The position numbers were made by a program, and so were the translations under genes. The notes under the pieces were generated by a model. That model was not told the origin of the DNA. It did no database searches and was given only the letters and a program-made list of their open reading frames with translations. This document shows, piece after piece, positions 1-9,288 of a stretch of DNA of 64,000 bases (within the stretch, counting starts at the first letter, position 1; each line of letters begins with the position of its first letter). Source of the stretch: an uncultured SAR86 cluster bacterium (GTDB lineage Bacteria > Pseudomonadota > Gammaproteobacteria > Magnimaribacterales > D2472); the NCBI GenBank assembly GCA_902594515.1, contig CACJML010000001.1:210977-274976 (forward strand). The letters run 5' to 3'.

Positions 1-1
1 T

Positions 2-1075
2 GTTCGACAAAATACCGATAGTCTAAAATTGATTGGCTTTTCATATAACAATAACCATGAAAAGGCCAAACAAATCATTAGTGAATTTAAGCCTAAATAT
101 GTATTTTCAAATCAGCCGGCTGATCTTGATCTACCTAATCAAATAATTAAGGAAGATGATTTGTTGGAAGTTTTTTGTTTAGAATCTATAGAATTTATTA
201 TTTGTGGCATTTCAGGCTTTGAAGGTTTGAAATCTACAATGCTTGCCTCAAAATCTGGAAAAAAGATTTTATTAGCAAACAAAGAAAGTATTGTTAGCGC
301 AGGCAGCATTTTTTTAGAGAGTTGCAACAAGCATAATACTCAAATATTTCCAATAGACAGTGAGCATAATGCAGTTTTGCAATGTATAGATACTAAGAGC
401 AAGAACTCTGAAATAACCAAAGTGACGCTTACTGCTTCTGGTGGACCTTTTTATGGTATGGGCATGGATCAACTCAAAGAAATTACACCAGAACAAGCAG
501 CCAAGCATCCTAATTGGAAAATGGGAACAAAAATCTCTATTGACTCAGCAACTTTAATGAATAAATGTCTTGAAGTAATCGAAGCTGCAATTCTTTTTAA
601 AATTGAGAGCAATAAAATCAGTGCTGTCATTCATCCTCAAAGTATTTTGCATGCAATGGTTACATATATTGACGGATCCTCAATTGCGCATTTAAGCAAT
701 CCATCAATGGATGTGCCGATCGCAAATATGCTAAGGGGTGATAACAGGATAAGTATAAATTTTGAGGAGCTATTAACTTCTAAAACAGCATTAGAATTCT
801 TTCCTATACCTCATGAAAAAGAATCCTTATTTGAAATTGCAAGAGATGTGATTGAGCATCAAGGAAATAGAGGTGCAATTTTTAATGCAATAAATGAGAT
901 TGCAGTTCAGCAATTTCGTGATTCTAAAATAAGTTTCCTTGATATTGATAAGGTTATAAAGGGAACTTATAGTGCTATGTCAATGTCAAAGCTAGACTCA
1001 ATTGAGGAAGTTTATTTTTATGATAAAGAAGCACGCATAAAGTCATTGGAAATGATAAAATCTATATCCCATTAA
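2..1075 (+). CDS. dxr: 1-deoxy-D-xylulose 5-phosphate reductoisomerase (5' partial)
   Basis: This enzyme converts DXP to 2-C-methyl-D-erythritol 4-phosphate with NADPH and a divalent metal, the committed step of the cytosolic MEP isoprenoid pathway. The reading frame is open to the left edge of the window, so the first ~20 residues (the dinucleotide-binding glycine loop) lie outside; the first in-frame TTG, at 29, is internal. Visible family motifs are LLANKES, the metal-binding stretch DSEHNAV, the SGGPF loop, and the HPNWKMGTKISIDSATLMNK block, followed by the C-terminal helical domain. The stop lies 7 nt before rseP, the usual gammaproteobacterial order. ispE, a later enzyme of the same pathway, is at the other end of the window. 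Confidence 0.97.
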   Translation, partial: VRQNTDSLKLIGFSYNNNHEKAKQIISEFKPKYVFSNQPADLDLPNQIIKEDDLLEVFCLESIEFIICGISGFEGLKSTMLASKSGKKILLANKESIVSAGSIFLESCNKHNTQIFPIDSEHNAVLQCIDTKSKNSEITKVTLTASGGPFYGMGMDQLKEITPEQAAKHPNWKMGTKISIDSATLMNKCLEVIEAAILFKIESNKISAVIHPQSILHAMVTYIDGSSIAHLSNPSMDVPIANMLRGDNRISINFEELLTSKTALEFFPIPHEKESLFEIARDVIEHQGNRGAIFNAINEIAVQQFRDSKISFLDIDKVIKGTYSAMSMSKLDSIEEVYFYDKEARIKSLEMIKSISH

Positions 1076-1082
1076 TTAGTCT

Positions 1083-2417
1083 ATGATTTATTTTTTTTCA
1101 GCCATAGTATTACTCGGTGTACTGATTACAATTCATGAATTCGGTCATTTTATTGTTGCAAGATATTTTGGTGTTTATGTTCAAAGATTTTCCATAGGTA
1201 TGGGGCCTGTCTTTTATAAAAAAAATGATAAACAAGGAACAGAATTTGCACTTTCCGCGTTACCTCTTGGAGGTTATGTGGCGATGTTATCGGACAGAGC
1301 AATTGCAGAAGACGAATCGATCATAGATGGATTAAGCGAAGAACAACTTTCAAATACCTTTGAATCTAAGCCTAAATGGCAACGAGCATTAATTATGCTT
1401 GCAGGGCCTGTAGCAAATTTTCTTTTGGCAATCTTAGTTTTTGCAATTATTTATTCAAATTCTGTTGAAAGACAGTTTGATGCGACTGTTTTGTTAAATG
1501 AAACTTCCAAAATAGAGAATCAATTTGCTTTTGAAGATGGTGACGTCCTTGAGTTCATAGAGGGTGCAAAAATTAATAATCTTCAGGATTTGCGGCTTGA
1601 GCTATTATCTCACTCTGGCAAATCTGGCTTCATTAATCTTGGCTTCAAGGATAGTGTAGGTAATAGGTTTGAAGAAGCAATTGAAGTCAATAACTTTTTA
1701 AGCGATGAGAGTGAACAGATTACTCCTGAAAACGCCCTTGGTTTCTCAATTGATCTTAAATTAAGACCATATATTGGCCAAATAGCTAATGATTTGCCCG
1801 TTGCTTCAAGTGGCCTTCAAGTCAATGACCTTATATTAAGTGTGGAATCTCAGCCCATTAAATACTTTGATGATATTAGAGAGGTTTTAGCGTCATCAAG
1901 ATCAGTTATACAGATTGAGGTTTTAAGAGACTCACAAAGATATTATTTTGATGTTGAGCTTTCTAAAAGAATAGTTGAAGGACTGGAGCAAAACTATATT
2001 GGTATTGTGCCAGGAACCAGATTAAATATTCTTGAATCTTTTGTTAAGGGAGCAAAAGAGACCTTTAATATGAGCTATAAAACAATCACTTTTATTGGCA
2101 AAATGTTGAGCGGCAACCTTGGAACTCAAAACCTGAGTGGGCCCATAGGCATAGTCCAAATGGCAGGGGACACTGCTAAAGCAGGGATTATTCCATTTCT
2201 TTATTTAATGGCCTTGTTAAGTATTTCTTTGGGAGTACTGAATTTGCTACCAATTCCAGTATTAGATGGAGGTCAACTCGTATTACTGGGTATAGAAGCA
2301 ATAAACAGGGGACCAATTCCTGAAAAAGTTGAAAATGTAATTTACTCCGGTGGATGGGCGCTAGTAATGCTGCTAATGTTCTTCGCGATATTTAACGATA
2401 TATCAAGATTTTTTTAG
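1083..2417 (+). CDS. rseP: RIP metalloprotease RseP (site-2 protease)
   Basis: An inner-membrane zinc protease that performs the second cut of the anti-sigma factor RseA in the envelope stress response and clears remnant signal peptides. The catalytic HEFGH (H18, E19, H22) sits in the first membrane helix, and the second zinc-ligand motif LDGG lies near residue 395 in a C-terminal helix. Two PDZ-like segments lie between (about 120-300). Length 444 aa is normal for the family (~450). ATG start 7 nt after dxr and 8 nt before bamA. No rseA or rpoE is visible in the window, so its substrate here is inferred from the family. Confidence 0.96.
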   Translation: MIYFFSAIVLLGVLITIHEFGHFIVARYFGVYVQRFSIGMGPVFYKKNDKQGTEFALSALPLGGYVAMLSDRAIAEDESIIDGLSEEQLSNTFESKPKWQRALIMLAGPVANFLLAILVFAIIYSNSVERQFDATVLLNETSKIENQFAFEDGDVLEFIEGAKINNLQDLRLELLSHSGKSGFINLGFKDSVGNRFEEAIEVNNFLSDESEQITPENALGFSIDLKLRPYIGQIANDLPVASSGLQVNDLILSVESQPIKYFDDIREVLASSRSVIQIEVLRDSQRYYFDVELSKRIVEGLEQNYIGIVPGTRLNILESFVKGAKETFNMSYKTITFIGKMLSGNLGTQNLSGPIGIVQMAGDTAKAGIIPFLYLMALLSISLGVLNLLPIPVLDGGQLVLLGIEAINRGPIPEKVENVIYSGGWALVMLLMFFAIFNDISRFF

Positions 2418-2425
2418 GACATATT

Positions 2426-4837
2426 TTGAAAAAAATACTACTTTTATTTTGTTTAGTATTATCGTTTTTAGGCGAGGCCTTTGATGAATTTTTAATTTCC
2501 GATATTAGAGTTGTCGGCCTTCAGAGAGTATCCGTAGGGAGCATATTTACAATAATACCTATCAGTGTTGGCGACACAATGTCACAGGATAAAGTTAGAG
2601 ATATTATTGTGGCACTATTCGAAACTGAACAATTTAATAACATAGAAATTAAAAGAGATGAAACTGCTCTAATTATTCAGTTAGAAGAAAGACCTTCAAT
2701 ATCAACCATAGAGTTGGATGGAAATTCTGCTCTTAAGTCTGAAGATCTTTTACAAGGCCTTAAAGGTGCTGGTATATCTGAGGGAGAAGTTTACAAACGC
2801 TCAACACTAGAGGGTATGAAAAGTGAGTTGGTTAGACAGTATGCTTCTCAAGGTAGATACGGAGCAGGAGTAGAGGTAGAAACACAAAATCGACCTAGAA
2901 ACACAGTCGATGTAAAAATTATTATTGATGAAGGGCAATCAGCAAAGATTAAAAGCATTAAAATTATTGGAAACAACATTTTTTCAGATGATGAGCTGTT
3001 AAGCATATTTGAACTATCTGAGGGTAATTGGTTTTCTTTCCTTTCGAGCAGTGATAGGTATTCAAAAGAAAAACTGGAAGGTGATATTGAAAATTTAGAG
3101 TCATTTTATCTCGATCGAGGATATTTGAAATATTCACTTGAATCTATTCAAGTTAGCGTTTCGCAGGATAAAGAAAATGTTTTTATTTCAATGAGTATTC
3201 TCGAAGGAGAAAAGTATACTGTTGACGAAGTAAATATTATTGGTGATATTCCTTTATCAGAAAATGTTTATGAGCCTGTACTCGATACTTTAAAAGGGCA
3301 AATATATTCTCAAGCTCAAATTACCCAAATTGAAGACTACTTCACTAATTTGTTGGGTAACGAGGGTTATACTTTTGCGGAAGTCAGAGGAAATCCAGAA
3401 ATTAAAGATGATGACGAGCTAGTTGATTTACTTTTCATAGTCCAGCCAGGGAATAGAACTTATGCAAGAAAGATAAACTTTAGCGGCAATCATCTTACCA
3501 ATGATGAGGTACTCAGAAGAGAAATGAGGCAGTTTGAAGGAGCATGGGCCTCGGATAATCTTATTGAAAATTCAAAAGTTAGGTTAGAGCGCTTGGGATA
3601 TTTTAAAGAGGTAAATGTAGAAACCATACCTGTGCCTGGCACTGAGGATCAGGTTGATATTGAGTTTTCAGTGGAAGAAGAAAGCACCTCAAGCATTGGA
3701 GGCTCAATCGGTTACAGTGACTTTGGTCTTAATTTGGGCTTGAATCTTCAAGACCAAAACTTTTTAGGGACTGGAAACAGGGTAAGCATTGGTCTTAATA
3801 AAAGTATTTATCAAGAACTTTATAGTATTTCATTCTTTGATCCCTATTTCACTATTGATGGTGTAAGCAGGGGATACAGCATATATTTCAGAGAAACAGA
3901 CTATGGAGAGTTTAATGTTGCAAACTACTTAACAAATTCATTAGGAACAGGTATTCAATTTGGATATCCAATTAATGAGATCGAAAGAATTGGACTGAAT
4001 TTAAACTATGATAAGACTGATATAGATCCAGGCTCACTGCCTGCAAGAGAGATTACGAACTTTCTTAATTCAGAAGGGACAATATTTGAAACATTAAAAG
4101 CTCAAGCAGTATGGTCTCGAATAACACTTAATAGAGGATTATTTCCAACTAATGGATCTTCAATAGATTTAATGTTGCAAACAACATTACCGGGAAGCGA
4201 TATTAATTATTATAAAATTAATGTGCGTAACAAAATTTATAGACCAATTGGTTTTGCAGATTTAGTTTTCGGTTTTGTCGGCGAACTTGGATACATAGAT
4301 GCATTCAGTGATACAAAAGTCACACCTTTTTTTGAAAACTTCTATTCCGGTGGACCTAGATCTTTAAGAGGCTTTGAATCAAATACACTTGGCCCCAGAG
4401 TCACGCCAGCTCCATGTTATGAATATGATCCGGTAAATGATATTTGCCCGGACATTATTGATACTGATGGTGATGGCATCCCGGATGCACCTGCACAAAA
4501 TCCATATGCCTTTTCACAATACGATGATCCAATTGGAGGTAATTTATTAATCGAAGGCAGCTTACAATTAATTTTTAAACTTCCAATTGTAGATGACACT
4601 AGATCAATGAGATCTGCATTTTTTTTAGATTTTGGTAATGTTTTTTCAACTGATTGCCAAGATTACCAGCTTAATTGTTCTGACCCGTCCATCGATGAGC
4701 TGAGATATTCAATTGGTGTTGGGATAACATGGATTACAGGTTTTGGCCCAATGAGTTTCAGTTTTTCACAACCTTTCAATGATGGCCCATTTGATAGGAC
4801 TGAAGAATTTCAATTTACTATAGGAACTACATTGTGA
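2426..4837 (+). CDS. bamA: Outer membrane protein assembly factor BamA
   Basis: The central pore of the BAM machine that folds beta-barrel proteins into the outer membrane. It uses a TTG start with an AGGA ribosome-binding site at 2416-2419, followed by a signal peptide ending near residue 18 (after GEA). Five POTRA repeats follow (about 20-420), then the 16-strand barrel. The conserved loop-6 motif RGF is at residues 648-650. Unusually, loop 6 then carries an insertion with a Cys pair and an aspartate-rich stretch DTDGDGIPD (residues 679-687) resembling a calcium-binding loop. A second Cys pair lies in the next loop. 803 aa, close to the usual ~800. Identification is secure from motifs and from its place between rseP and skp. 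Confidence 0.97.
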   Translation: MKKILLLFCLVLSFLGEAFDEFLISDIRVVGLQRVSVGSIFTIIPISVGDTMSQDKVRDIIVALFETEQFNNIEIKRDETALIIQLEERPSISTIELDGNSALKSEDLLQGLKGAGISEGEVYKRSTLEGMKSELVRQYASQGRYGAGVEVETQNRPRNTVDVKIIIDEGQSAKIKSIKIIGNNIFSDDELLSIFELSEGNWFSFLSSSDRYSKEKLEGDIENLESFYLDRGYLKYSLESIQVSVSQDKENVFISMSILEGEKYTVDEVNIIGDIPLSENVYEPVLDTLKGQIYSQAQITQIEDYFTNLLGNEGYTFAEVRGNPEIKDDDELVDLLFIVQPGNRTYARKINFSGNHLTNDEVLRREMRQFEGAWASDNLIENSKVRLERLGYFKEVNVETIPVPGTEDQVDIEFSVEEESTSSIGGSIGYSDFGLNLGLNLQDQNFLGTGNRVSIGLNKSIYQELYSISFFDPYFTIDGVSRGYSIYFRETDYGEFNVANYLTNSLGTGIQFGYPINEIERIGLNLNYDKTDIDPGSLPAREITNFLNSEGTIFETLKAQAVWSRITLNRGLFPTNGSSIDLMLQTTLPGSDINYYKINVRNKIYRPIGFADLVFGFVGELGYIDAFSDTKVTPFFENFYSGGPRSLRGFESNTLGPRVTPAPCYEYDPVNDICPDIIDTDGDGIPDAPAQNPYAFSQYDDPIGGNLLIEGSLQLIFKLPIVDDTRSMRSAFFLDFGNVFSTDCQDYQLNCSDPSIDELRYSIGVGITWITGFGPMSFSFSQPFNDGPFDRTEEFQFTIGTTL

Positions 4838-4899
4838 GTTTTAATAGTGTTTTTTTTTATAATTAATATAAAATATACCAACTTTAGTTGAGGGGCAAA

Positions 4900-5415
4900 A
4901 TGAAAAAATATTTACTTGGACTATTTATCACAGGACTATTTGCTGTTCCATCCTTCGCAATTGATGGAGCTGCCGTTATAGATATCAGAACAGCTGTACT
5001 TGCAACTCAGGCTGCTAAAGATGCATTTCAGTCACTAGAAGAAGAAACAGAATATGCTAATAATTTAGAGCAAGCTAGGGTTCTTCAGACTGATAGGCAA
5101 GCTCTTGCTGAAAAGCTACAAAAGGAAGCGGAAACTCTTTCGCAAGAAGAAATTACTGATATGCAAAGATCTATTCAGGAAAAATCAAAGGATCTTGAAT
5201 TTATTGTTGGTAAGATTCAAACCAAACAAAACGAAACAGCCGATAAAGTATTTAGGGACTTAAATCCCTCTGTACAAAAGATATTACAAGAATTAATAGC
5301 TGCCAAGCAAGTTAAGATTCTGTTGGGAAGGGAGAATGTTCTTTTTGCTGATCCTTCACTTGACTTAACTGATGACGTTACATCCATGCTTGATGTTGCC
5401 GCTCAATCTGAATAA
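4900..5415 (+). CDS. skp: OmpH/Skp family periplasmic chaperone
   Basis: A periplasmic chaperone of the Skp/OmpH family that holds unfolded outer-membrane proteins on their way to BAM. I chose the ATG at 4900 because GAGGGG sits 7 nt upstream and it gives a clean signal peptide ending VPSFA (about 20 residues). An upstream in-frame TTG at 4888 would overlap that site. The mature protein is mostly charged helix (about residues 35-125), matching the coiled-coil tentacles of the family. 171 aa against 161 in E. coli. It sits between bamA and lpxD, the standard position. Sequence divergence within this family is high, so context adds much of the certainty. Confidence 0.92.
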   Translation: MKKYLLGLFITGLFAVPSFAIDGAAVIDIRTAVLATQAAKDAFQSLEEETEYANNLEQARVLQTDRQALAEKLQKEAETLSQEEITDMQRSIQEKSKDLEFIVGKIQTKQNETADKVFRDLNPSVQKILQELIAAKQVKILLGRENVLFADPSLDLTDDVTSMLDVAAQSE

Positions 5416-5420
5416 AGCAT

Positions 5421-6401
5421 TTGCCAGATTCTAAGTTCTCCCTTGAAAAAATAGCTCAGTTTTTAGAAGGCAGGCTAGAGGGAGATCCCAACGCAGAAGT
5501 AATTAATGTTTCTGGTATTGAAAGCACTGCTTTGAATACTATTACATTTTCAACTGATGCTAAAACACTAAAAAAAGCTAAGAACTTTCTTGCAACAGCT
5601 ATCATACTTCCTAAGGGCTTAGACTCAAGTATTTGTGAAAATGTAATTTATGTTGATGATCCATATTTTGCATTTGCAAGATTAACTAAGTTATTTAAAG
5701 ATCAAATACAGCCTTTCATTCAAGGACAAAGCTTCATACATGATTCATCATCAATTGGAGAGGGGACGGTTATTTCTAATAATGCTTACATAGGTCAAGA
5801 TTGTGAAATAGGCAATAATGTTTTGATAGGACCTAATGTATTTATTGGTAATAAATGTATCGTGGGATCAAAAACTATTATTCATGCAAACACATCAATC
5901 ATTCAAGATGTAAATATTGGCGCTAATTGCATTATCCATTCAAACGTTTCTCTGGGTACAGATGGTTTTGGTTTTGCATCTGCTAAAAGTGGCTTTGAAA
6001 AAATTGAGCAGCTTGGAGGATTGATAATTGGAGATAATGTTGAGATAGGCGCAGGCTGCACTATTGATAGGGGTGCGATTAACAATACCCATATCCATGA
6101 TGGCGTTAAATTAGATAATCAGGTACATATTGCTCATAACGTAGTTTTGGGTGAAAACTCAGCAATTGCAGCATCATGTGCAATTGCAGGTTCAACTATC
6201 ATTGGGAAGAACTTACAGATGGGTGGACTGTCTGGAATTTTAGGTCATCTAAAGATATGCGATGATGTTTTTGTTGGTGCTCATACACTTATTACAAAAA
6301 GCATCAAAAAGCCTGGTAAATATATTGGGATAATGCCTGCTCAATCTCATAGTGATTGGGCTAAATCATCTGTTTTCATTCGCAAACGAAACAAAGATTA
6401 A
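5421..6401 (+). CDS. lpxD: UDP-3-O-acylglucosamine N-acyltransferase LpxD
   Basis: A cytosolic acyltransferase that adds the second 3-hydroxyacyl chain, from acyl-ACP, to UDP-3-O-acyl-glucosamine in lipid A synthesis. The N-terminal uridine-binding domain (about 1-100) is followed by a long run of left-handed beta-helix hexapeptide repeats (about 105-300). The family block GTDGFGFA and the His-containing HIAHNVVLG are present. The start is a TTG 5 nt after the skp stop; no better in-frame ATG exists nearby, and the N-terminus aligns with the family pattern FSLEKIAQFLEG. 326 aa, slightly short of the usual ~340. Confidence 0.95.
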   Translation: MPDSKFSLEKIAQFLEGRLEGDPNAEVINVSGIESTALNTITFSTDAKTLKKAKNFLATAIILPKGLDSSICENVIYVDDPYFAFARLTKLFKDQIQPFIQGQSFIHDSSSIGEGTVISNNAYIGQDCEIGNNVLIGPNVFIGNKCIVGSKTIIHANTSIIQDVNIGANCIIHSNVSLGTDGFGFASAKSGFEKIEQLGGLIIGDNVEIGAGCTIDRGAINNTHIHDGVKLDNQVHIAHNVVLGENSAIAASCAIAGSTIIGKNLQMGGLSGILGHLKICDDVFVGAHTLITKSIKKPGKYIGIMPAQSHSDWAKSSVFIRKRNKD

Positions 6402-6402
6402 T

Positions 6403-6840
6403 ATGTACGATCTTGATCATGTAAAGAAACATCTGCCGCATAGGGATCCATTTTTATTGGTAGACAGAGTTATCGAAGTGGATCATGGTAATAGAATTCA
6501 TGCTCAGTGGGATATAAAGCCTGAAGCTGATTTTTTTAGAGGACATTTTCCTGATAAACCAGTATTACCTGGAGTTTTAATTATTGAATCGTTAGCACAA
6601 GCAGCTGGAATATTAGGCTTTATGACCATGAATAAGACGCCCGAAGAGGGCAGTATCTATTATTTTGTTGGCGCAGACAAAGTTAGGTTCAGACAACCTG
6701 TTGTCCCTGGAGAAGTCCTTGATCTATTCTCATCAGTTGAAACTGTCAAAAATGGGATTTGGAAATTTAATTGTCATGCTGAAGTAGAGGGTAAAAAAAT
6801 TTGTTCAGCCATGATATTGTGTGCTGATCGCCCTAAATAA
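6403..6840 (+). CDS. fabZ: 3-hydroxyacyl-[acyl-carrier-protein] dehydratase FabZ
   Basis: Dehydrates 3-hydroxyacyl-ACP to trans-2-enoyl-ACP in type II fatty-acid elongation, in competition with the Lpx acyltransferases for the same hydroxyacyl substrate. The hotdog-fold signature HLPHRDPFLLVDRV is at the N-terminus, and the catalytic His is in GHFPDKPVLPGV with the catalytic Glu in IIESLAQAAG. The ATG at 6403, 1 nt after the lpxD stop, gives 145 aa, the normal length. An upstream in-frame TTG at 6352 lies inside lpxD and would add a non-conserved tail, so it was rejected. Confidence 0.97.
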   Translation: MYDLDHVKKHLPHRDPFLLVDRVIEVDHGNRIHAQWDIKPEADFFRGHFPDKPVLPGVLIIESLAQAAGILGFMTMNKTPEEGSIYYFVGADKVRFRQPVVPGEVLDLFSSVETVKNGIWKFNCHAEVEGKKICSAMILCADRPK

Positions 6841-6842
6841 CT

Positions 6843-7610
6843 ATGTCTGATCAATCTTTTATCCATCCAAGTGCCAAGGTAGACAGCTCAGTTACTATAG
6901 GTCCTTTTTGTTTTATAGGCGAAGGGGTTACAGTTGGACCAGGGTGCGAACTAAAATCCCATGTTGTGATTAAAGGGCCAACAACCATTGGTCCCAAGAA
7001 TGTTTTCTATCAGTTTTGCACAATCGGCGAGGATACTCCGGATAAAAAATTTCAAGGTGAAAAGACAACTCTTCAAATTGGTGAAGGTAATATTTTTAGA
7101 GAAGGTTTCACTGTCCATCGGGGAACAGTTCAAGACAAATCAACTACTGTCATTGGTGATTACAATCTGTTTATGGCTTACTCTCATGTTGCACATGATT
7201 GTATGGTTGGAAACAATAATGTCTTTGCAAATAATAGCGGTATAGCTGGACATGTAAATGTAGGAAATTATGCTACGCTGGGTGCTGTCTCACTTATCCA
7301 TCAATTTTGTAATGTTGGTAGTTATGCATTTACTGGCCTTAACACGGTAATAACAATGGATATTCCAGCATTTGTAAAAGTTGCGGCTAATCCCGCTAGA
7401 CCTATTGGCCTTAATACCGTTGGGATGCAAAGAAATGGTTTTTCTGACGATGAGATTGCTGTTTTGAAAAAAGCATATCGAATTGTTTATCGAAAAGGCT
7501 ACTCTTTAGAGGATGCCATTTCGTCTCTTAATGAATTAGACATAAATCAAAAAGGCCTTAAAGAATTTATTGAATCTGTAGAGCAATCCTCAAGAGGCTT
7601 ATTGCGCTAG
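6843..7610 (+). CDS. lpxA: Acyl-ACP--UDP-N-acetylglucosamine O-acyltransferase LpxA
   Basis: Catalyses the first step of lipid A synthesis, transfer of a 3-hydroxyacyl chain from ACP to UDP-GlcNAc. The N-terminal two thirds are hexapeptide repeats forming a left-handed beta helix. The catalytic His lies in the SHVAHDC block, preceded by the conserved HRGT. The C-terminal third is helical. 255 aa against 262 in E. coli. ATG start 2 nt after fabZ and directly followed by lpxB, so the block is clearly one transcription unit. Confidence 0.97.
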   Translation: MSDQSFIHPSAKVDSSVTIGPFCFIGEGVTVGPGCELKSHVVIKGPTTIGPKNVFYQFCTIGEDTPDKKFQGEKTTLQIGEGNIFREGFTVHRGTVQDKSTTVIGDYNLFMAYSHVAHDCMVGNNNVFANNSGIAGHVNVGNYATLGAVSLIHQFCNVGSYAFTGLNTVITMDIPAFVKVAANPARPIGLNTVGMQRNGFSDDEIAVLKKAYRIVYRKGYSLEDAISSLNELDINQKGLKEFIESVEQSSRGLLR

Positions 7611-8765
7611 GTGCAAAATTCTAAATTAAGAATAGGTATTATTTCTGCTGAAAAATCAGGTGACTATCTAGCAGAAAGCTTCATTGATTCTTTGAAATCC
7701 TCTGGCAGAGATTTTGAATTGTTTGGAATTGGTGGAAAGGAACTAGATAAATTTAATATTTCTAGACCCCTAGATTTTGATAAAGAAATTTTGAATGTGA
7801 TGGGAATTATTGACCCATTAAAGAATTTAAGGCAAATCTTAAGGGCTAGAAAAAAAATACTTGATTTTTTTATTAGTAAAAATATTAATATTTTTATTGG
7901 TGTAGATTCCCCAGATTTAAATTCTTTTTTTCATAAAAAACTCAAAAAAACAAACTCGATAATAAACTTTCAAATTGTTAGTCCATCTGTTTGGGCATGG
8001 AGGTCAGGTCGAGTTAAACAGCTTAGAAAATTTGTAGATACAACTTTTTGCTTATTTAAATTCGAGCATAAATACCTTAAGAAACATGATGTAAATTCTT
8101 TTCATGTGGGACATCCTTTTCAAGATATTAAAAAGGTCGAAGATGTTTTCTCAATTAAAAATAGATATGGAATTAAAAATGATTCAGAGTGTTTAACTTT
8201 CTTGGTTGGAAGTAGAAGATCTGAAATTTCCAATATGCTGCCTATTTATAAAAAGGCAATTAAGAAAATCTATGAGAATAATAAAAGCTATAGTTTTCTA
8301 TTTCCGGTGGCCAATCAAGATCATAAAAATATAATTCAAGCAGAGCTCAGTGAGCTAGAACCTCCAATCGTTGTTCAAATTGATAAAATGAAAGAGTTCT
8401 TATCATTATCAACTTTCACTATTTCAACCTCAGGAACTGCATCACTCGAGGCTGCTTGCTATGGAAACATTCCAATAATCTGTTACAAAACCAGTTTAAT
8501 AAATTATTTAATTTTAAAACCCTTAATGCAAACTAACTTGATCGGTCTTCCAAATTTAATTCTAGGAAAAAATATTTTTCCGGAGCTTCTTCAGAATCAA
8601 TGTACGCCAAATGAAATATTTGATGCCTTTATGTCAGCTAGAGAGAATAAAGATCAACTAGCTTTGAGGGTAGCTAATGTAAAGGATCTAATTAAGGGAA
8701 ATGGTATGACTGAGGCATCAAGATATTTGCTGGAGAGAGTTGATAGTGCAAGCAGGAGTAGATGA
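7611..8765 (+). CDS. lpxB: Lipid-A-disaccharide synthase LpxB
   Basis: A membrane-associated GT19 glycosyltransferase that joins UDP-2,3-diacylglucosamine and lipid X into the lipid A disaccharide. The start is a GTG placed with no gap after the lpxA TAG stop. Family motifs include the N-terminal SAEKSGD, SPSVWAWR, the nucleotide-binding GSRRSEI and the TSGTASLEA stretch near residue 275. 384 aa, normal length. The last 26 nt overlap rnhB. The other lipid A genes (lpxC, lpxH, lpxK) are not in the window. Confidence 0.95.
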   Translation: MQNSKLRIGIISAEKSGDYLAESFIDSLKSSGRDFELFGIGGKELDKFNISRPLDFDKEILNVMGIIDPLKNLRQILRARKKILDFFISKNINIFIGVDSPDLNSFFHKKLKKTNSIINFQIVSPSVWAWRSGRVKQLRKFVDTTFCLFKFEHKYLKKHDVNSFHVGHPFQDIKKVEDVFSIKNRYGIKNDSECLTFLVGSRRSEISNMLPIYKKAIKKIYENNKSYSFLFPVANQDHKNIIQAELSELEPPIVVQIDKMKEFLSLSTFTISTSGTASLEAACYGNIPIICYKTSLINYLILKPLMQTNLIGLPNLILGKNIFPELLQNQCTPNEIFDAFMSARENKDQLALRVANVKDLIKGNGMTEASRYLLERVDSASRSR

Positions 8766-9282
8766 GGTTGGGCGAGGCTGTCTAGCAGGACCTGTAGTTG
8801 CTGCTGCGGTTGTACTATTTAATGAGGTTGAGGGACTTAAAGATTCAAAGCAACTAACACCCATAAAAAGAAATCGTCTTTGTGATGAAATTCTTAAAAA
8901 TGGAATTGCAGGAATTGGCATTTCTTCAAATGTTGAGGTTGATGAAATAAATATTCATCAAGCATCTCTCTTGGCAATGAAGAGGGCAATAAGCAATCTA
9001 GAGATAAAACCAAGTAATATTTTTGTAGATGGGAAGTTTGGATTGAACATTGATATTCCTAACCATCCAATTATTGGAGGAGATAAAAAGTGTTTTTTGA
9101 TTTCAGCTGCCTCAATAGTTGCAAAAGTTTATCGAGATAACCTTATGCATGAAATGGATATAAAGTATCCAGGATTTAACTTCTCAAAACATAAAGGCTA
9201 CCCGACTTCTGAGCACCTAAATTTAATTAAAGAATTTGGGCCATCAAAGATTCATAGAATGACATTTAAAGGGGTAAAATAA
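8740..9282 (+). CDS. rnhB: Ribonuclease HII
   Basis: Cleaves the RNA strand of RNA-DNA hybrids and nicks 5' of single ribonucleotides embedded in DNA. The active-site GVDEVGRG motif supplies D8 and E9; a third acidic residue is in IFVDGKFG, and a later conserved block is ISAASIVAKVYRD. 180 aa, slightly short of the usual ~200 because the N-terminus begins almost at the catalytic motif. The start is TTG 8740 or GTG 8746, both inside the end of lpxB; I cannot decide between them. Translational coupling to lpxB is likely. Confidence 0.94.
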   Translation: MIVQAGVDEVGRGCLAGPVVAAAVVLFNEVEGLKDSKQLTPIKRNRLCDEILKNGIAGIGISSNVEVDEINIHQASLLAMKRAISNLEIKPSNIFVDGKFGLNIDIPNHPIIGGDKKCFLISAASIVAKVYRDNLMHEMDIKYPGFNFSKHKGYPTSEHLNLIKEFGPSKIHRMTFKGVK

Positions 9283-9288
9283 GAGCTT

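Noticed and set aside
4858-4863. TATAAT upstream of skp
   Set aside because: No -35 box at a usable distance and the region is a simple AT-rich run, so I do not call a promoter.
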